From the NCBI GenBank assembly GCA_963920705.1, contig OY987230.1:11495320-11559319 (forward strand): a stretch of DNA of 64,000 bases, written 5' to 3'. The notes under the pieces were generated by a model that did no database searches, was not told where the DNA came from, and was given only the letters and a program-made list of their open reading frames with translations. Source of the DNA: Odiellus spinosus. Taxonomy: Eukaryota; Arthropoda; Arachnida; Opiliones; Phalangiidae. Positions within the stretch are counted from its first letter, which is position 1. Every line of letters begins with the position of its first letter. Both the position numbers and the translations under genes were made by a program. Below, piece after piece: positions 11,690 through 23,134 of the stretch.

Positions 11690-12145
11690 AGCTCGGTCTA
11701 GCCCGTCCCTCTTGTAATATTTTAGGTAAGGCTAGGTTAGTTAATCCCTCGACCTCCCCCGTCCATCTGGTAATCTTTAAGGTAAGGTTAGGTTAGTTAA
11801 TCCCTCTAATTAGCCAATCCTTCCAACTAGTTAATCCTTAGCTCGGGCTATTTGTAATATTTTAGGTAAGGCTAGGTTAGGTTAGTTAATTCCTCGAATT
11901 AGCCCATCGTTCCAACTAGTTAATCCCTCGGGTTACCCATTCCATCAAGTAATCTTTAAGGTTAAATTAGGTTAATTAAACCCTGGAAATAGCCCATCCC
12001 TCCAACTAGGTAATCCCTATAACTCGGGCTAACCCGTTCCTCTTGTAGTATTTTAGGTAAGATTAGTTTAGGTTAGTTAATCAATTGAACTAGCCCATCC
12101 CTGTTTTACAACTTAGGTAAGGTTAGGTTAGTTAATCTCTGCCTT
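11690..12145. repeat. Degenerate GGTTAGGTTAG-containing minisatellite
   Basis: At least six diverged units combine TTTTAGGTAAGG(C/T)TAGGTTAG, TTAATCCCTCG and TAGCCCATCC(C/T)TCCAACTAG. The GGTTAGGTTAG core resembles arthropod-type TTAGG telomere units, but only two or three occur in a row, so it is not a telomere. Confidence 0.75.
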
Positions 12146-12305
12146 TCGAGATTTGTACCAGGGTCTCAATTACGAATAGATTGAAGCCTCAATTAAACGC
12201 TTTAATTTTTATTCAGCATTAGTAAGAATTAAAGTTCAATAAACCTATAAAGCAAAATAGGGAAATGTGGAAAAGGTGTATATTTTTGGAGAAAAAAGGA
12301 CAGAA

Positions 12306-12812
12306 ATTATACAAAAAAGAGGTTGCTTCGCACCCTTAAAAAAACTCTTTATCTAACTCGAATCAAACCCGTGAAGGGACAGAAATTATTTGTTAGAGAA
12401 AGAGCAATTTCATATCTTTAAAATTATAGTTAGTAGATTTAGTCTACTACTTCAAAGATTTTATTACTATTATATATTTTCCAAAAAACGGATAAAGACG
12501 ACCTAGTTAACCATCCTCTCCCATTGATGTTTATTTTAAATTCTATCAGTATCACTAATAAAATTAGCTAAAGATGGAGTTCTTTTAATGTATATATATT
12601 TATCATTAGTCCTAGGTCGTCTTTATCCGTTTTTTGGAAAATATGTAATAGTAATAAAATCTTTGAAGTAGTAGACTAAATCTACTAACTATAATTTTAA
12701 AGATATGAAATTGCTCTTTCTCTAACAAATAATTTCTGTCCCTTCACGGGTTTGATTCGAGTTAGATAAAGAGTTTTTTTAAGGGTGCGAAGCAACCTCT
12801 TTTTTGTATAAT
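12306..12812. repeat. Inverted repeat with 200-bp arms and 106-bp spacer
   Basis: Arms 12306-12505 and 12612-12812 are inverse copies with roughly one visible mismatch and one indel. A shared block is GTCCCTTCACGGGTTTGATT. The spacer 12506-12611 is AT-rich and unique. It could be a foldback element or the source of a long hairpin RNA if transcribed. There is no clear target duplication. Confidence 0.92.
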
Positions 12813-14214
12813 ATTGCATGTTGTGCCAAAAATGTTGTATTGTTGTTTTTCTTTCTATTAGGTTACGCGCGTGCTTCCACGTATATTAACTGAAATTAAG
12901 AAAAATGTATGTCAATATATTTCCAATAGAAATAATAGGAGACGTTTCTTTTGTGTTCGTTTTTCCATCTTGGCCAATGCGAGTCGACTTTGGGACAAGT
13001 ATTATTGATTGCAAATGTATTTAGTAACTCTGCTTTAGTGAGATTTATGGATTCTGATATTGAATTGTTAAGTAACTTAAGTTCTTAAATTAGTTTAGTT
13101 TGCATATCTTCCCAATTAATAGTTGTCTTTTTGAACTATATTTTTATTTTATTTATTTTTTATTATTTTATAACGAATTACGGTACAAGTTGATTTTCTC
13201 TAGATTTTTCAGGATTTAATTAAGATACGAGATTTAATTAAATATACTTTTTAGTTTAAAATACTTAAATTAACGTTCGCTTTTGTTTTAGTAATAAATG
13301 CAGGATGGTTGGAGGGATTTTCGATTTAAATATTTTGCAATTGATTTTTTATCTATAGAGATTATTTTATAAATACTTAGGTCTTAAGCAACTTGTTGAA
13401 ATACTACAGAAAACATCTGACCAAAATACAGATGATAAAGCTAATCTTCTCGCTTAAGATTCTATCTAGGGTTTAGTAGCGCTTTGATCGTGATGGCCAG
13501 TCTTTGAATCTGAGTAATCCGAGTTACTATGGTTTCGCGAAAGGGTGAATTTCTTGGCTAGAATCCAAAAGGTCCTCCTTGATACATATCCACGCGATTC
13601 CCTATAGTTGTTTTTATAAAATTCACGCCTTCCCTGAGCTATTCCTTAAATTCCTCCCTTGCCTTCTTTGACGTCACGTTGCGTCATAATACGTGATTAG
13701 GAAAGGGCTCGTTGAACTCAACGATACGCAATCCCAATGGTATTTTTTGTTTACAAGTATAAAAGCCGTTCAATAGGTTACGAATATTATCGGAATTTTG
13801 CCTCTATATTTACATCCTTTATACGTTTCATGTTTCGTTTGTGTCATAATATTGGGAAGAATGGGTGTTGTGTTTCAGTCTCGATTTCCATAGCGAGGCT
13901 AAATATTTGGACTTGCTTTTTTTATGGAAGGAATATTATAGTTATTAAAAAGGCGCCAAAATAGGTATAGTTCCGAATTATTTGAGCCGATGATGCTATA
14001 TATGTTTTTAAAATATTGTTTTGACTCGTCGTAATTTAATTTCCCAAACAAACCTAATTGGTCCCCGCATTAGTCAATGCTGTGTATCATGTACATTAAT
14101 TATATAAGCTTGTTCTTAGAAAGGTTATCCTCTTCAGTTCATTGAATGATTTACAAGGGTACCTTTAAACCGCGTGGGAGGGTGTGGGTGAACCTTTAAT
14201 GCCACCTTACTAAG
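12813..14214. other. AT-rich intronic DNA, nothing recognised
   Basis: I see no coding signal, tandem array or clear inverted repeat here. Confidence 0.4.
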
Positions 14215-14470
14215 ATCTACTAGACAAAAACCGATTACTTCATATTAAAAAGTCAGTATATTAATTTTAAATAATGAAAGACAAGCCATTCGGGAAGAAA
14301 CTTATGTCACTCGATAGAAATCGTGTAATAGTCCGAAAATTACCCCTATCTTAAAATGGCCGTAACTTTTCTCTACAACCTTCTATGCAAAAACCGATTG
14401 CACTGTTAGAAATAACGCGTTAAATAAATTAATTCCAAATAGTAAAATTCACCCACGCCACTCTAAAAAG
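14215..14470. repeat. Dispersed unit related to the 63-kb tandem array
   Basis: It shares GATAGAAATCG, TTACCCCTATCTTAAAATGG and CCGTAAC(T) followed by CAAAAACCGAT with the units at 63031-63391. A preceding half-copy (ACAAAAACCGATTACTTC) suggests it too was once tandem. Confidence 0.7.
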
Positions 14471-15491
14471 AACCTTAAAGTGTTTGTGTTTTTGTGGTTT
14501 TACTTTTTATTTCAATGTGCTTCTTATCCAATTTATTTTGGTCAAAACATTTCTACAGAAATCGACCAAATAAAATTGAATCTGCCTCTAATTGGACTAC
14601 GTTTTTCCTCATATTTTGGGATGTTGTTTATAACTTCTCCAATATGTTGAATTAAATATGGCGAATTTTTTAAATCCGGAATCGTTTGAACCGTCCCAAT
14701 TTTAAAATTAACGGAATGAGCATATAGTATAAATATTTCTTTAAAATAACGTTCATAAGGTATAAGTTAAGATTGGATGAAAGCATGTTTAAGATTTTAC
14801 AAATGAGGCCAATTACTTCGAAAATCAGCCAAAAAAATAAAAATTCTTAAAATTATCAAAGATTGTGAAGGACTTTAAGCTCTTATATCATATCTGAAAT
14901 AAGAATAAGGTACATGCATTTCTCCGTCCTGTCTTGTTTATTAAATTAGTTTAAAATTGTTAAACTAATATTATTTAAAATATTTAGTATTTCGTTTTCA
15001 TTCGTTAGTTTTGTTGAGAAGCAACGATAAGTCATGACTTTACACAAACAGGTTACATAATTTAAATTTAAATATAGAAATCGTTTTCAAGATTTTATAA
15101 ACAAATTTTTGATTTTGTTAAAAAATATCTCGGATTTTATCTAGGATTCAAAATTTATCACACTACGTTAATTTAAAAATCTGTTCCGTTACATTAACGT
15201 CAGAAGGGACTACAATTAATTAATTAATTAATAATTAATTTAGTTAACGAAGATCTTTTTATCATCTTTGAAAATTCACGACTTTCATATTTTTTTGGCT
15301 TTTTTGGATGTATATAGAAAATGAACTCATTTTAAAGGGATGGTGAACAAGAAAATCAAATTCTTTTATAAGGTTCTGCTATTCAAAAAGACCTGTTTGC
15401 TTAATAAAACCATCAGAAAGTGTCTTTGAATTGTGAAAAAAAAAAAAGGGTGTATTTGACATTTAATTAAGTGATGCTACTCCTCTTTGGT

Positions 15492-15841
15492 TTAAAGGGA
15501 AACTTTAATTTTTAGACACGTTTTTGGTGTTTAAATTAATTTATGAAGTTTTGTAACATTTCTATAAAAATAATAATAAATTTAGGGCCAATCATATTAT
15601 TTCGGCTAACATAGGCCGGCGATTGACGTCTAAGGTCTACGCACGGCCTATTCTTTTAATGTTAGGACATTACAAGAGCTGTTGAAGGCTGTGCTTGACA
15701 AGAATTTACTTTTGCTTAAATTTTACCAAATTAATTGAAACACCAAAATTGTTTGAAAATTCTCGAATACGTTTTTTGGCATGGTGATGCCAAAAATAAA
15801 TTCAATAGATGTTCCATTTTTAGCTCCAAGTTTCCCTTTAA
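15492..15841. mobile_element. TTAA-bordered AGGGAAAC MITE
   Basis: Ends TTTAAAGGGAAACTT and AAGTTTCCCTTTAAA are perfect inverses inside TTAA (15492-15495, 15838-15841). The interior (TTTTTGGCATGGTGATGCCA) matches, inverted, the copy at 24654-24970. TTAA borders are typical of piggyBac-like cut-and-paste elements, but the AGGG end is not a standard piggyBac terminus. Confidence 0.82.
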
Positions 15842-16049
15842 AGGGATACTAGACTCTGGAAATAAGTTAAAACTTGCTGGTAAAAGTCTTCGTAGTAATT
15901 ATTAAAGTTACGAAATTAACCTAATAATTTTATGATTAATTTCAAAAAGATCCAATTGCTAATGAGAGTTCACTTTGAAATGACGCTTGAACCGAAACAG
16001 TCCAAATCGTCTAAAAATAACTTGTTATAGAAGTCTAGTATCCCTTTAA
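15838..16049. mobile_element. TTAA-bordered AGGGATACTAGAC MITE abutting the previous one
   Basis: Inverted ends TTTAAAGGGATACTAGACT / GTCTAGTATCCCTTTAA. It shares its left TTAA (15838-15841) with the right TTAA of the preceding element, giving CCCTTTAAAGGG at the junction. A second copy is at 40164-40371. Confidence 0.85.
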
Positions 16050-16367
16050 TAAAATCGCCGCGACACCTGCTATGGCAAGCAATTATTTAACTTTGTGGCG
16101 CTCTAAACATCGCGTTTGATTGTTTTCGCGAGCACAATGACGCTTGCCATCTGATTGATATTGATTTTAATTAACTGCCAAATTCCGAGAATTTTTCGAT
16201 TGCTCGCGCAATTCAAAGATACTTTGAGACGGTTTTACTGCGCAAATTCTTGATTTTCCTCCACACCCTCTTTCTGAAACTCTCAAAAACAGCTCTGTCC
16301 GAATCCATTTATACCTGAAACGAAATTTTTACATAAGACTCGTGTTTTGCCACACTTCTAAGCTTAC

Positions 16368-16688
16368 CGATACAACCGGGGCTGATGGGTGAATGATGAT
16401 TACTGGGCGGTGAAACGGGTGTCGACCTGGAGCCCGAAGCCAAAGGGGAAGAGATGCTTTGGTGCACTCCGCCGCTCGATTGGGAAGACGACATGAAAGA
16501 GTTTCGGAGGTGCATTATAAAGGTCGGTCGCTTGCCTTTACTGTCCGATTTAGATCGGGGTCGGAAGGCGTCGAGCAGTAGCGATTTCCGGGAAGGGCTA
16601 ACCCCGGTCAAGGCATCGTCCCCCGATTGGCGACGCATTCGCCCCGTTAAGGCGTCACGGAGGGGCAGAGTGTTCGAGCTTCCCCCGC
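16368..16688 (-). CDS. PRKAG: Internal exon of a probable AMPK gamma-subunit gene, with SRKSLLLDAFRPRSKSDS box
   Basis: This 321-nt, phase 1/1 exon has acceptor CTTCCTTATTTCAG before GCGGGGG and donor GTAAGC after ...GGTTGTATCG. It encodes about 107 residues. In order these are a repeated DALTG motif around MRRQSGDD, the box SRKSLLLDAFRPRSKSDS, a basic stretch KGKRPTFIMHLRNSF, and a Ser/Pro/His-rich tail ending SPISPGCI. From memory, a similar block (KS-LDA-RPRSKSD followed by a short I/M-rich helix) occurs in long invertebrate AMPK gamma subunits ahead of the CBS domains. The R-x-R-S-x-S pattern fits basophilic kinase and 14-3-3 sites. The intron to 17611 is 922 bp and the intron to 9292 is about 7.1 kb. 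The alternative is another disordered signalling scaffold. Confidence 0.68.
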
Positions 16689-17166
16689 CTGAAATAAGGA
16701 AGAGGTAATAATTTAATTGGCAAAATTTAACAAATTTTGTACGTTTAAAAAACTAACAAACGGAGAGTTGGTTGGAGATAGTCTGAAATTTACTTTTGTT
16801 TCCATTATTCAAAATACGGCATCAAATAGCTTCCAGCCTTCGTACACACTTCCAGGAATAAGTCGAAAAGTACGGAATTTAAATAATTTTTGAAAGTTGG
16901 GGATAAGGCTAAAAATTCTAGGAAATTCATTAAATTTTATGATCAGGGATATTTAGGGATCTGTAAATTTGTCCCAAAACGTTAGAGATATTTAGGTATT
17001 GTCCCAAACAACATAGTGTATCTGTATTTATTTCTACTTAAAATACAAGCAAGCACCAAGTCCACATAAAATTATTTTGCTCCTGAATGATTGCTTCTCT
17101 CTGCACACTGGTGCGCGAGTGTTGGAACACTTCTACAGGCGCCGGTATATTTTCCCTTGAAGGTGC

Positions 17167-17261
17167 AATTTACATAAACACCATATGATTCCATGATTTC
17201 TTAATTAACAGCTAATCAGCGGTTAAGAAATCATGGAATCATATGGTGTCTATGTAAATTT
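17167..17261. repeat. 38-bp-arm inverted repeat
   Basis: Arms at 17167-17204 and 17223-17261 share CACCATATGATTCCATGATT with one mismatch per arm, around an 18-bp loop. It lies in the 922-bp intron between two kinase-subunit exons and would form a stable hairpin in the pre-mRNA. Confidence 0.9.
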
Positions 17262-17610
17262 GTAACAGTAATTTAATTAATTATTGGTTTAACCGAAATT
17301 CTAAATTAAAACACTAAATTGGTTAATTGTAAGACACTTCTTGAAATTGTTACTCAAATATTCCGGGTCCGATTACTGTCGTTTAAATTTTAATTATATC
17401 TAATGAATTATTTAATGTTTATAGAAGATGACATACTAGTTGAACTATTTTATAATAAGAATAAAGCGTGTTTTCGGTAATTTACTCTCCTATAGCGGGT
17501 TAAGTGTCCTTAAAATTAGCTTAAACTGGAATTACAAATATTGTAAATCTCTTAAAACTCATCTCCATACCAGCTCTTTGCCTAGTTTTGGTGGTCGGAT
17601 TATTGTTTAC

Positions 17611-17881
17611 CTCCCGGTGGTGCTCCAGTGACCCTGTGCGTCCCGCCCGAGTGTGATCGAACTCGAAAGTTCCTTCCGCTTCCCCCGCCACTGAAACTTC
17701 CGATGCTGTTTGGGTTTTCTTCAAAAAGATCCAATCCATCCTCTCCAATTACCGGAGGGTCTCGCGCTAAGGGTGAAATGGGACTCTTGCCCCCGCCCGG
17801 CGTATTTCCTTTGGCCATCAACAATTGCGTCTGGTCAAAATCTTCCGCGACGATAGTTGGAAGGATTAACCCACTGGACTC
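17611..17881 (-). CDS. PRKAG: Internal exon of a probable AMPK gamma-subunit gene (N-terminal extension), most upstream exon seen
   Basis: This 271-nt exon starts in phase 0 and ends in phase 1. On the minus strand an acceptor reading TTAATAG precedes GAGTCC, and a donor GTAAAC follows ...CCGGGAG. It encodes about 90 residues beginning ESSGLILPTIVAEDF, then a glycine/serine/proline-rich stretch with an acidic patch (GEDGLDLFEENP) and the box RVRSHSGG. There is no conserved fold and it looks disordered. It contains one ATG (start of MAKGNTPGGG), but the frame is open through the acceptor, so it is read as an internal exon. Its single carried base joins in frame to the next exon at 16688. GC content is clearly higher than the flanking AT-rich intron. 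The family name is inferred from the whole three-exon string. Exon structure is more certain than identity. Confidence 0.62.
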
Positions 17882-18772
17882 CTATTAATCAAAGAAAAAA
17901 AATAGTAATTAAAACACAATCCCAAAGTTGATAAAAAAATGGGATACTGGGAATACAAAACACAATGAAAGCTTAAAAAGAAAATGGAAAACCTCTTTTA
18001 TTTTAATAATATAGAAAGGCAAATTATTTGCTGACTTGCATATTAATTGATATTCAAAGATAATTAAAACATTGCGCAACGTGATAACTTTCACTTTAAA
18101 CGTCACTAATTAATTTGGTTTAAATCTAATTATCTATTAATTTTATTAAAAACAATTAAAGTAAAGCTATAATGTTGAACCGGAAAATATGTTCTGTTCA
18201 AGAGAAAATAAATTGAATTAAGGACTAAGGCCATATTGGCATAAACGTAATGATATTATAATCAGTTAATTAATAAACTAAATTTAATTAGGATAAGAAA
18301 CTAAATTTAATTAGGATCGATAGGATTTTTCTTTTTATCTCTAATTCATGGTTCACGAAAATTGAGTTTAGTAGAGAAAGGCCTATCGGATTTGGATAAT
18401 TAATATTTTTTTCAACCAATTAGATGATTATGAAGGTCTCTTTTGGGAACACTGTTCGGCGATGTTTAAAAATAATTGTATTTAGATTTTCATTTTAATT
18501 TAGGTTAATTTATGTTTTCTATTATTCAAAACAGTAAACTAGTTTTTGTTTTTATTTATAATTAATATTTAAAACATTTTGAGTTTACTAAATATGATCT
18601 GTACTTTATTTTACAGGACGAAACGATAATCAAACGAGAGATTCAGTATGGATTATGTCAAGTGTGTCAAAGAGGAAGGAAGGTCTCTTATTCCATCTTG
18701 AAAGTTAAAAAAAAACGAAAAACTTGTGGATCTATAAAGGGTATCGCCATCTATCTACAAATCGAGTAAGTC

Positions 18773-18813
<41 letters not shown>

Positions 18814-20960
18814 TGAGGAGGGTGTCTTGCACAGAACAATGTCGTTGTCTGTCCATTTGCGAAAATAATTCGCAGGGAGGCTTCTATTCTCGTAATTCGC
18901 TCGTAGATATAAATCTGGGTTAGTTATATCCGTAATATCATTGATATTAGACCGCGGAATTTTTAAATTAATATGTTTAATTGGGGTCGACAATTGCGTT
19001 TTTTTTTTTTTTTTTTTTTTTTTTTCTCCACGTAATATAAAAAGTGAGTTCTGTGGAAAATCTACAATTTGGCAAAGATATCAAAAGACTTCCTGTTCTC
19101 TTCGTTTTCTCTATCTCCCTTTGGTTTGGGTTTTGTTTTATATAAAGAGATTGAAGAACAGACTGTGTGGCTATATTCGAAATTGCTAGAAAACAAAAAT
19201 AAACGAAAGGATGACAATTTTACATCTGAGACAATAAACAGTTTTAAGATTTTTAGATCCATTGACCCCGATTTACAAAAAACCGTAATTTTTAGGCTTA
19301 GATTTAAATTTATACTTATATGGGATAGAAAGAAGTTTGGATACGGTTAGTACCCCCCTTTTAATTTCGTCATTTGGAAAAACGACGTCATTTACGTCAT
19401 TTCCGTTTAAGAATGTGTTATAGTATAAAGTTCCCTTCATTGTATGGTAGGCTTACTCAAACATTATTGAACCACGTGGGCACGAAAAATTTGTGATCTA
19501 TTTCTAGTTATCGAGACAATTGTTGGTTAGTAAAATCACGGATATCTCTTTGAAGTAATTTTCCTAAAATATACCTCCATTTAGTGTTGACTTTATATTT
19601 CAAAATTACGGTAGTTATCATCAATATAAACAAAAGTTTTGCGTCTTTTACGAAATAGTAATCTAAGCCTCTAAGGCGGATCGATTGATACGGGAAAGGT
19701 AGAACGTAGTCCTTGTCAACTCATCATCGCGAAATAGGGTTGAAAAAAAATACAAATAAAAATATTTTATTTGCATGTACCGGTTTTTAAATTACTTCCG
19801 GGGTTTTGAAATTTGAGACTTGTCAGCCCTTTTTTCCTAATTAAATTCAAACCTTACGAAGAAAAAGAAATTCTTAAAAATCCGACATTTGAATTTATTC
19901 GCTTCAAATGGAATTATGGTTTGATTTGGGAAAATGTTATTAAGATATTAACGTTGCTTTCCCTTCCATTAAGATTCAAGTCGTAAATAAATTTGGAAGT
20001 TTTTATGGATATTACTTTTCTAAAGTTATTATCTTGGGTGTACTTTGAGCTTTAGTGTATTTCCAGATGAATTTTTGTTGGAATTTAACAGTTAGATTCC
20101 TATTCGAGAGATACGAAATAAAATATATATTAATTTAACTTTTTTTTACCGCCAAACTTATACATCAAGTTCCCACCCTGTAGTGGAATTAAAATAAATT
20201 TTGTTAACTTCTCTAGAACTAGAATATAAATTTAAAAAGTTTGCAGTTTAGGGTCTCAAAATAAATAATTTGAGTAATAACCAATTGATCTGAGATTATA
20301 TTCAAGTACTACTCCCCCTCTTTCATTTCTTAGCGAAGTTGTTGAGTAAAATGTATCTACTCATGCGCAGATACGCGATGTATCATTTCCTGTGGCATGT
20401 TCCAATATAGAAGGTTGCCTAGCTACCCTCCAAAATATTTTATTTCCAATTTAGGTTTCCACTCCAAATATAATTCTACTTCCGAAAATTGGATTTTTTT
20501 ATTTATTATTATTATTATATTTATTATTTTCTTTTATTATGATTTTCTTCGTCATTAAATGCAACCTAGACTGGAAAAGCGTGTACCAAACTTATTTGAG
20601 AAAGTTGGAAAAGGTCTCGTAACTTTTATTTACGAAAGCGTTCATCCCTTCTTGTAGCTAACCAAGGGGAAGGGTTGCCCTTAGTAACAAGGGAATTTTT
20701 CATTCTCTCGAATACCGAAATACATTCGGAAAGAATGATGCTAGGTACAGAAAGTCCAGGCTAAATTAAAATTTGAAGCGCGCTATATTATTCGCGTTAA
20801 ATATATGTTGTTGGCAAGAACTATTTTTTTATCCTATGATGTATTTAATATTTTGTATCCGTCGCAGCTTTATCTCAACAATACATACTTTTGAAATGAC
20901 TTACAGTGAGAATGAGGTATAGTTTATTTTGTGGCGTCGCAAGGAAACAATTTAAAAAAT
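17882..20960. other. AT-rich DNA with T-runs, no gene seen
   Basis: Probably the upstream intron of the minus-strand gene. It contains a duplicated ACTAAATTTAATTAGGAT (about 18280-18317), T37 at 18776-18812, T27 at 18999-19025, and a pair of ACGTCATTT sites at about 19385-19402. The 60-90-codon open frames around 18.7-19.4 kb span the T runs and show no family resemblance. Confidence 0.45.
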
Positions 20961-22570
20961 TTAATTAAAGGGAGAATGCATCCCGATAACAAGTTTTTTA
21001 AGGTTTAAATTGATCATTTGACTAGTAAAAAAATTACATAACAAAATTAAGCTACAATTCAATTTTTATCTTGCTCGGAAAGTAGGCTTAACAAGGATTT
21101 ATTTAGTTTGATATCTCATCTTAGGAACTGTAAAATACTGAAAAATACCATTTAAGCTACTCTGACGAGAATTTTGATGTGTTTTCAATGACACGTGGAT
21201 TTATTTAATTTATTTTTTTTTAAAAAAATGTACAGAGGTTCCAGCGGAGGATTAACAGCTCCTTTAAATAAAATCCTTTAATGTCTCTAATCATATGTAG
21301 GCTTAACATCGTGCGTTTTTAACGGTTAGCCGAAGATTCGTTGAAATAATAATATAAATAACCCCGGTTAAGCTTAATACTTTCTGACTAATTTCTTATA
21401 TTTTGTTACTAGTGCATTAGGGCTATTTAAATGATAACCAATAGACTAGATTAAAGATGAATTTAAAACGAAAGGCGGGGAAATATTTTGAATAGTTTAT
21501 TAACGATCTTTCCAAAAATTTTACTCGGATTCCATTTGGAACTGATGAAAAATCCGTTATTGCATCACTTTAAATGTCAACCTAGTTTCAAGCGATGGTC
21601 CGCGTGGGAGTTATAGTCATTAAATTATTTGACGAGTTTCTAGTCAATTTCGAGCCTCGTTTTCAACACATTAGAGTTATCCCACGAGTATTTACAATTT
21701 CTATTCTTCTAAATGTTCTTACTTAGTGGGCGATTCTCGAACGAAAAGCAGTTGAATTCAGTATAGCATCAAAATAAAGTGAATCGTTTTTCATTTTTCA
21801 ACCATTTCATTAAGATCATTCAATACAAAGGAAGCTTGGATCCCTGTCTATCTTTAAGAGATGAGAAAAGCATGATAAGAAAGATTTCCTTCTTTCGTTA
21901 CATTAGACCTGTTGTACTTTAACTTTGAAATGAACCATATAGTCTTGTCAGACGAGCTTTAAAAATAAAAAGGTCCCATCTGGTTCGCACGTTCAGATAT
22001 CCTTCATCGCGCTCAAAATTACATATACTTCTATGGAACAAAGACTTTCATTTATGCCTTGGGGGCCAAGAATTGAGTGTCTAGTCTACGATATTATTCC
22101 ATATAAGCCTCTATAGTAGACGCCAAGGCAACACACGATACTTTTGAATGTGGATTTTAAAAGCACGGTTTCCCGTCTTTATTACAGTAGCTCATCATGG
22201 GGAAAAATTACGTTATGGACATCAATTCTGTCCGGAATCCCTCTTACACCTTTGTTCGTTTAAAGGGACATTGAAATATTTGAAATTTAAAAACAGAAAT
22301 GTTCGAGGGGTTCGAGGTTGAAATCTTGATTTAGATGAAACTAAACAAAATCACTACCGATTTGTTAAAATTTAAATAATTATTAGTAATCTCTAATCGG
22401 GTTATTCATTTAAATTAAATTTTGGGACACAAATCGTAAATAATTAATATTATTATTAAATTAAAACGAAAAATTAATTTTCCTCGTTTCGTTATCTTTA
22501 ATATTAATTAGTTTCAATTAAAATGTATGAGCACGATACGTTGGAGAGGTATGTGTAAGTTCCAACCTTA
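20961..22570. other. AT-rich DNA with TTAA-family remnants
   Basis: TTAAAGGGAGAATGCA at about 20967 and TTAGGGCTATTTAAATGAT near 21418 resemble parts of the element at 2503-2937, so a decayed copy is likely. GTTTAAAGGGACATTGAAAT at about 22259 is another family end. No gene was seen. Confidence 0.4.
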
Positions 22571-22770
22571 GACAGGGTTGCCACCAAAATTTGGCAGTTT
22601 TCCTCTATTAATCCTCTTAATTCACAGCCCCTTTAAAGCGTTATTGCCTCAGCTTTATGCAAATAAGAGATCTGGCAACAAATTTAAGCCAACTTCGGCA
22701 CTTCGTTCCTTCCACCCACAATACCCCCACCAGTCTTCACCATACTGGAGGTGAAATAATAAAAATGGAC

Positions 22771-22783
22771 GTTGCTTAGCAAC
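22771..22783. promoter_or_regulatory. Perfect palindromic X-box (RFX-type) motif
   Basis: GTTGCTTAGCAAC is a perfect inverted repeat matching the RFX X-box half-site pattern. A POU-octamer-like ATGCAAAT lies about 115 bp to the left (near 22657). Function is inferred from the motif only. It sits within a 159-codon minus-strand open frame (22655-23134) that contains no ATG. Confidence 0.35.
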
Positions 22784-23134
22784 CACTAAGTAATTTTCCC
22801 ACCATGGTGAGCCTTCTGGTGAGGCATTTCTCTGGTGTTTTCGGCGCGACAGAATAGAGTTTAAGGTTTTGGTATTTTTGGTTGGATCAAAATCAATATT
22901 ATCATATATTCCAGCTGGGAAAATTCCTCCTGGCCATATAAAACATAGTTTGCCGACACGTCTGTTTAACTTTGAGTTATTAATGCTATCATATAGAAAA
23001 ATAAGAAAATGCAGTATGTTCGTATGATTAGGAAAATGAGCCTTTTTCGGTTCTGTACGCGTTAAACCAAATAAGTCAAACAAGGGATTAATATATGTAG
23101 ATATGTAGAGAGAAATTATTTTTGGACTCGTCAA

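Larger units (their letters stand above)
9293..16367 (-). other. Large intron of the probable AMPK gamma gene
   Basis: About 7.1 kb between two phase-1 splice sites. It holds a poly(T) run (9387-9407), a (GTC)n block (about 10126-10149), a 142-bp triple tandem, an exact 93-bp tandem duplication, the GGTTAGGTTAG array, a 200-bp-armed inverted repeat, and two abutting TTAA-bordered MITEs. I found no cassette exon whose splice phases would fit. Confidence 0.6.
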
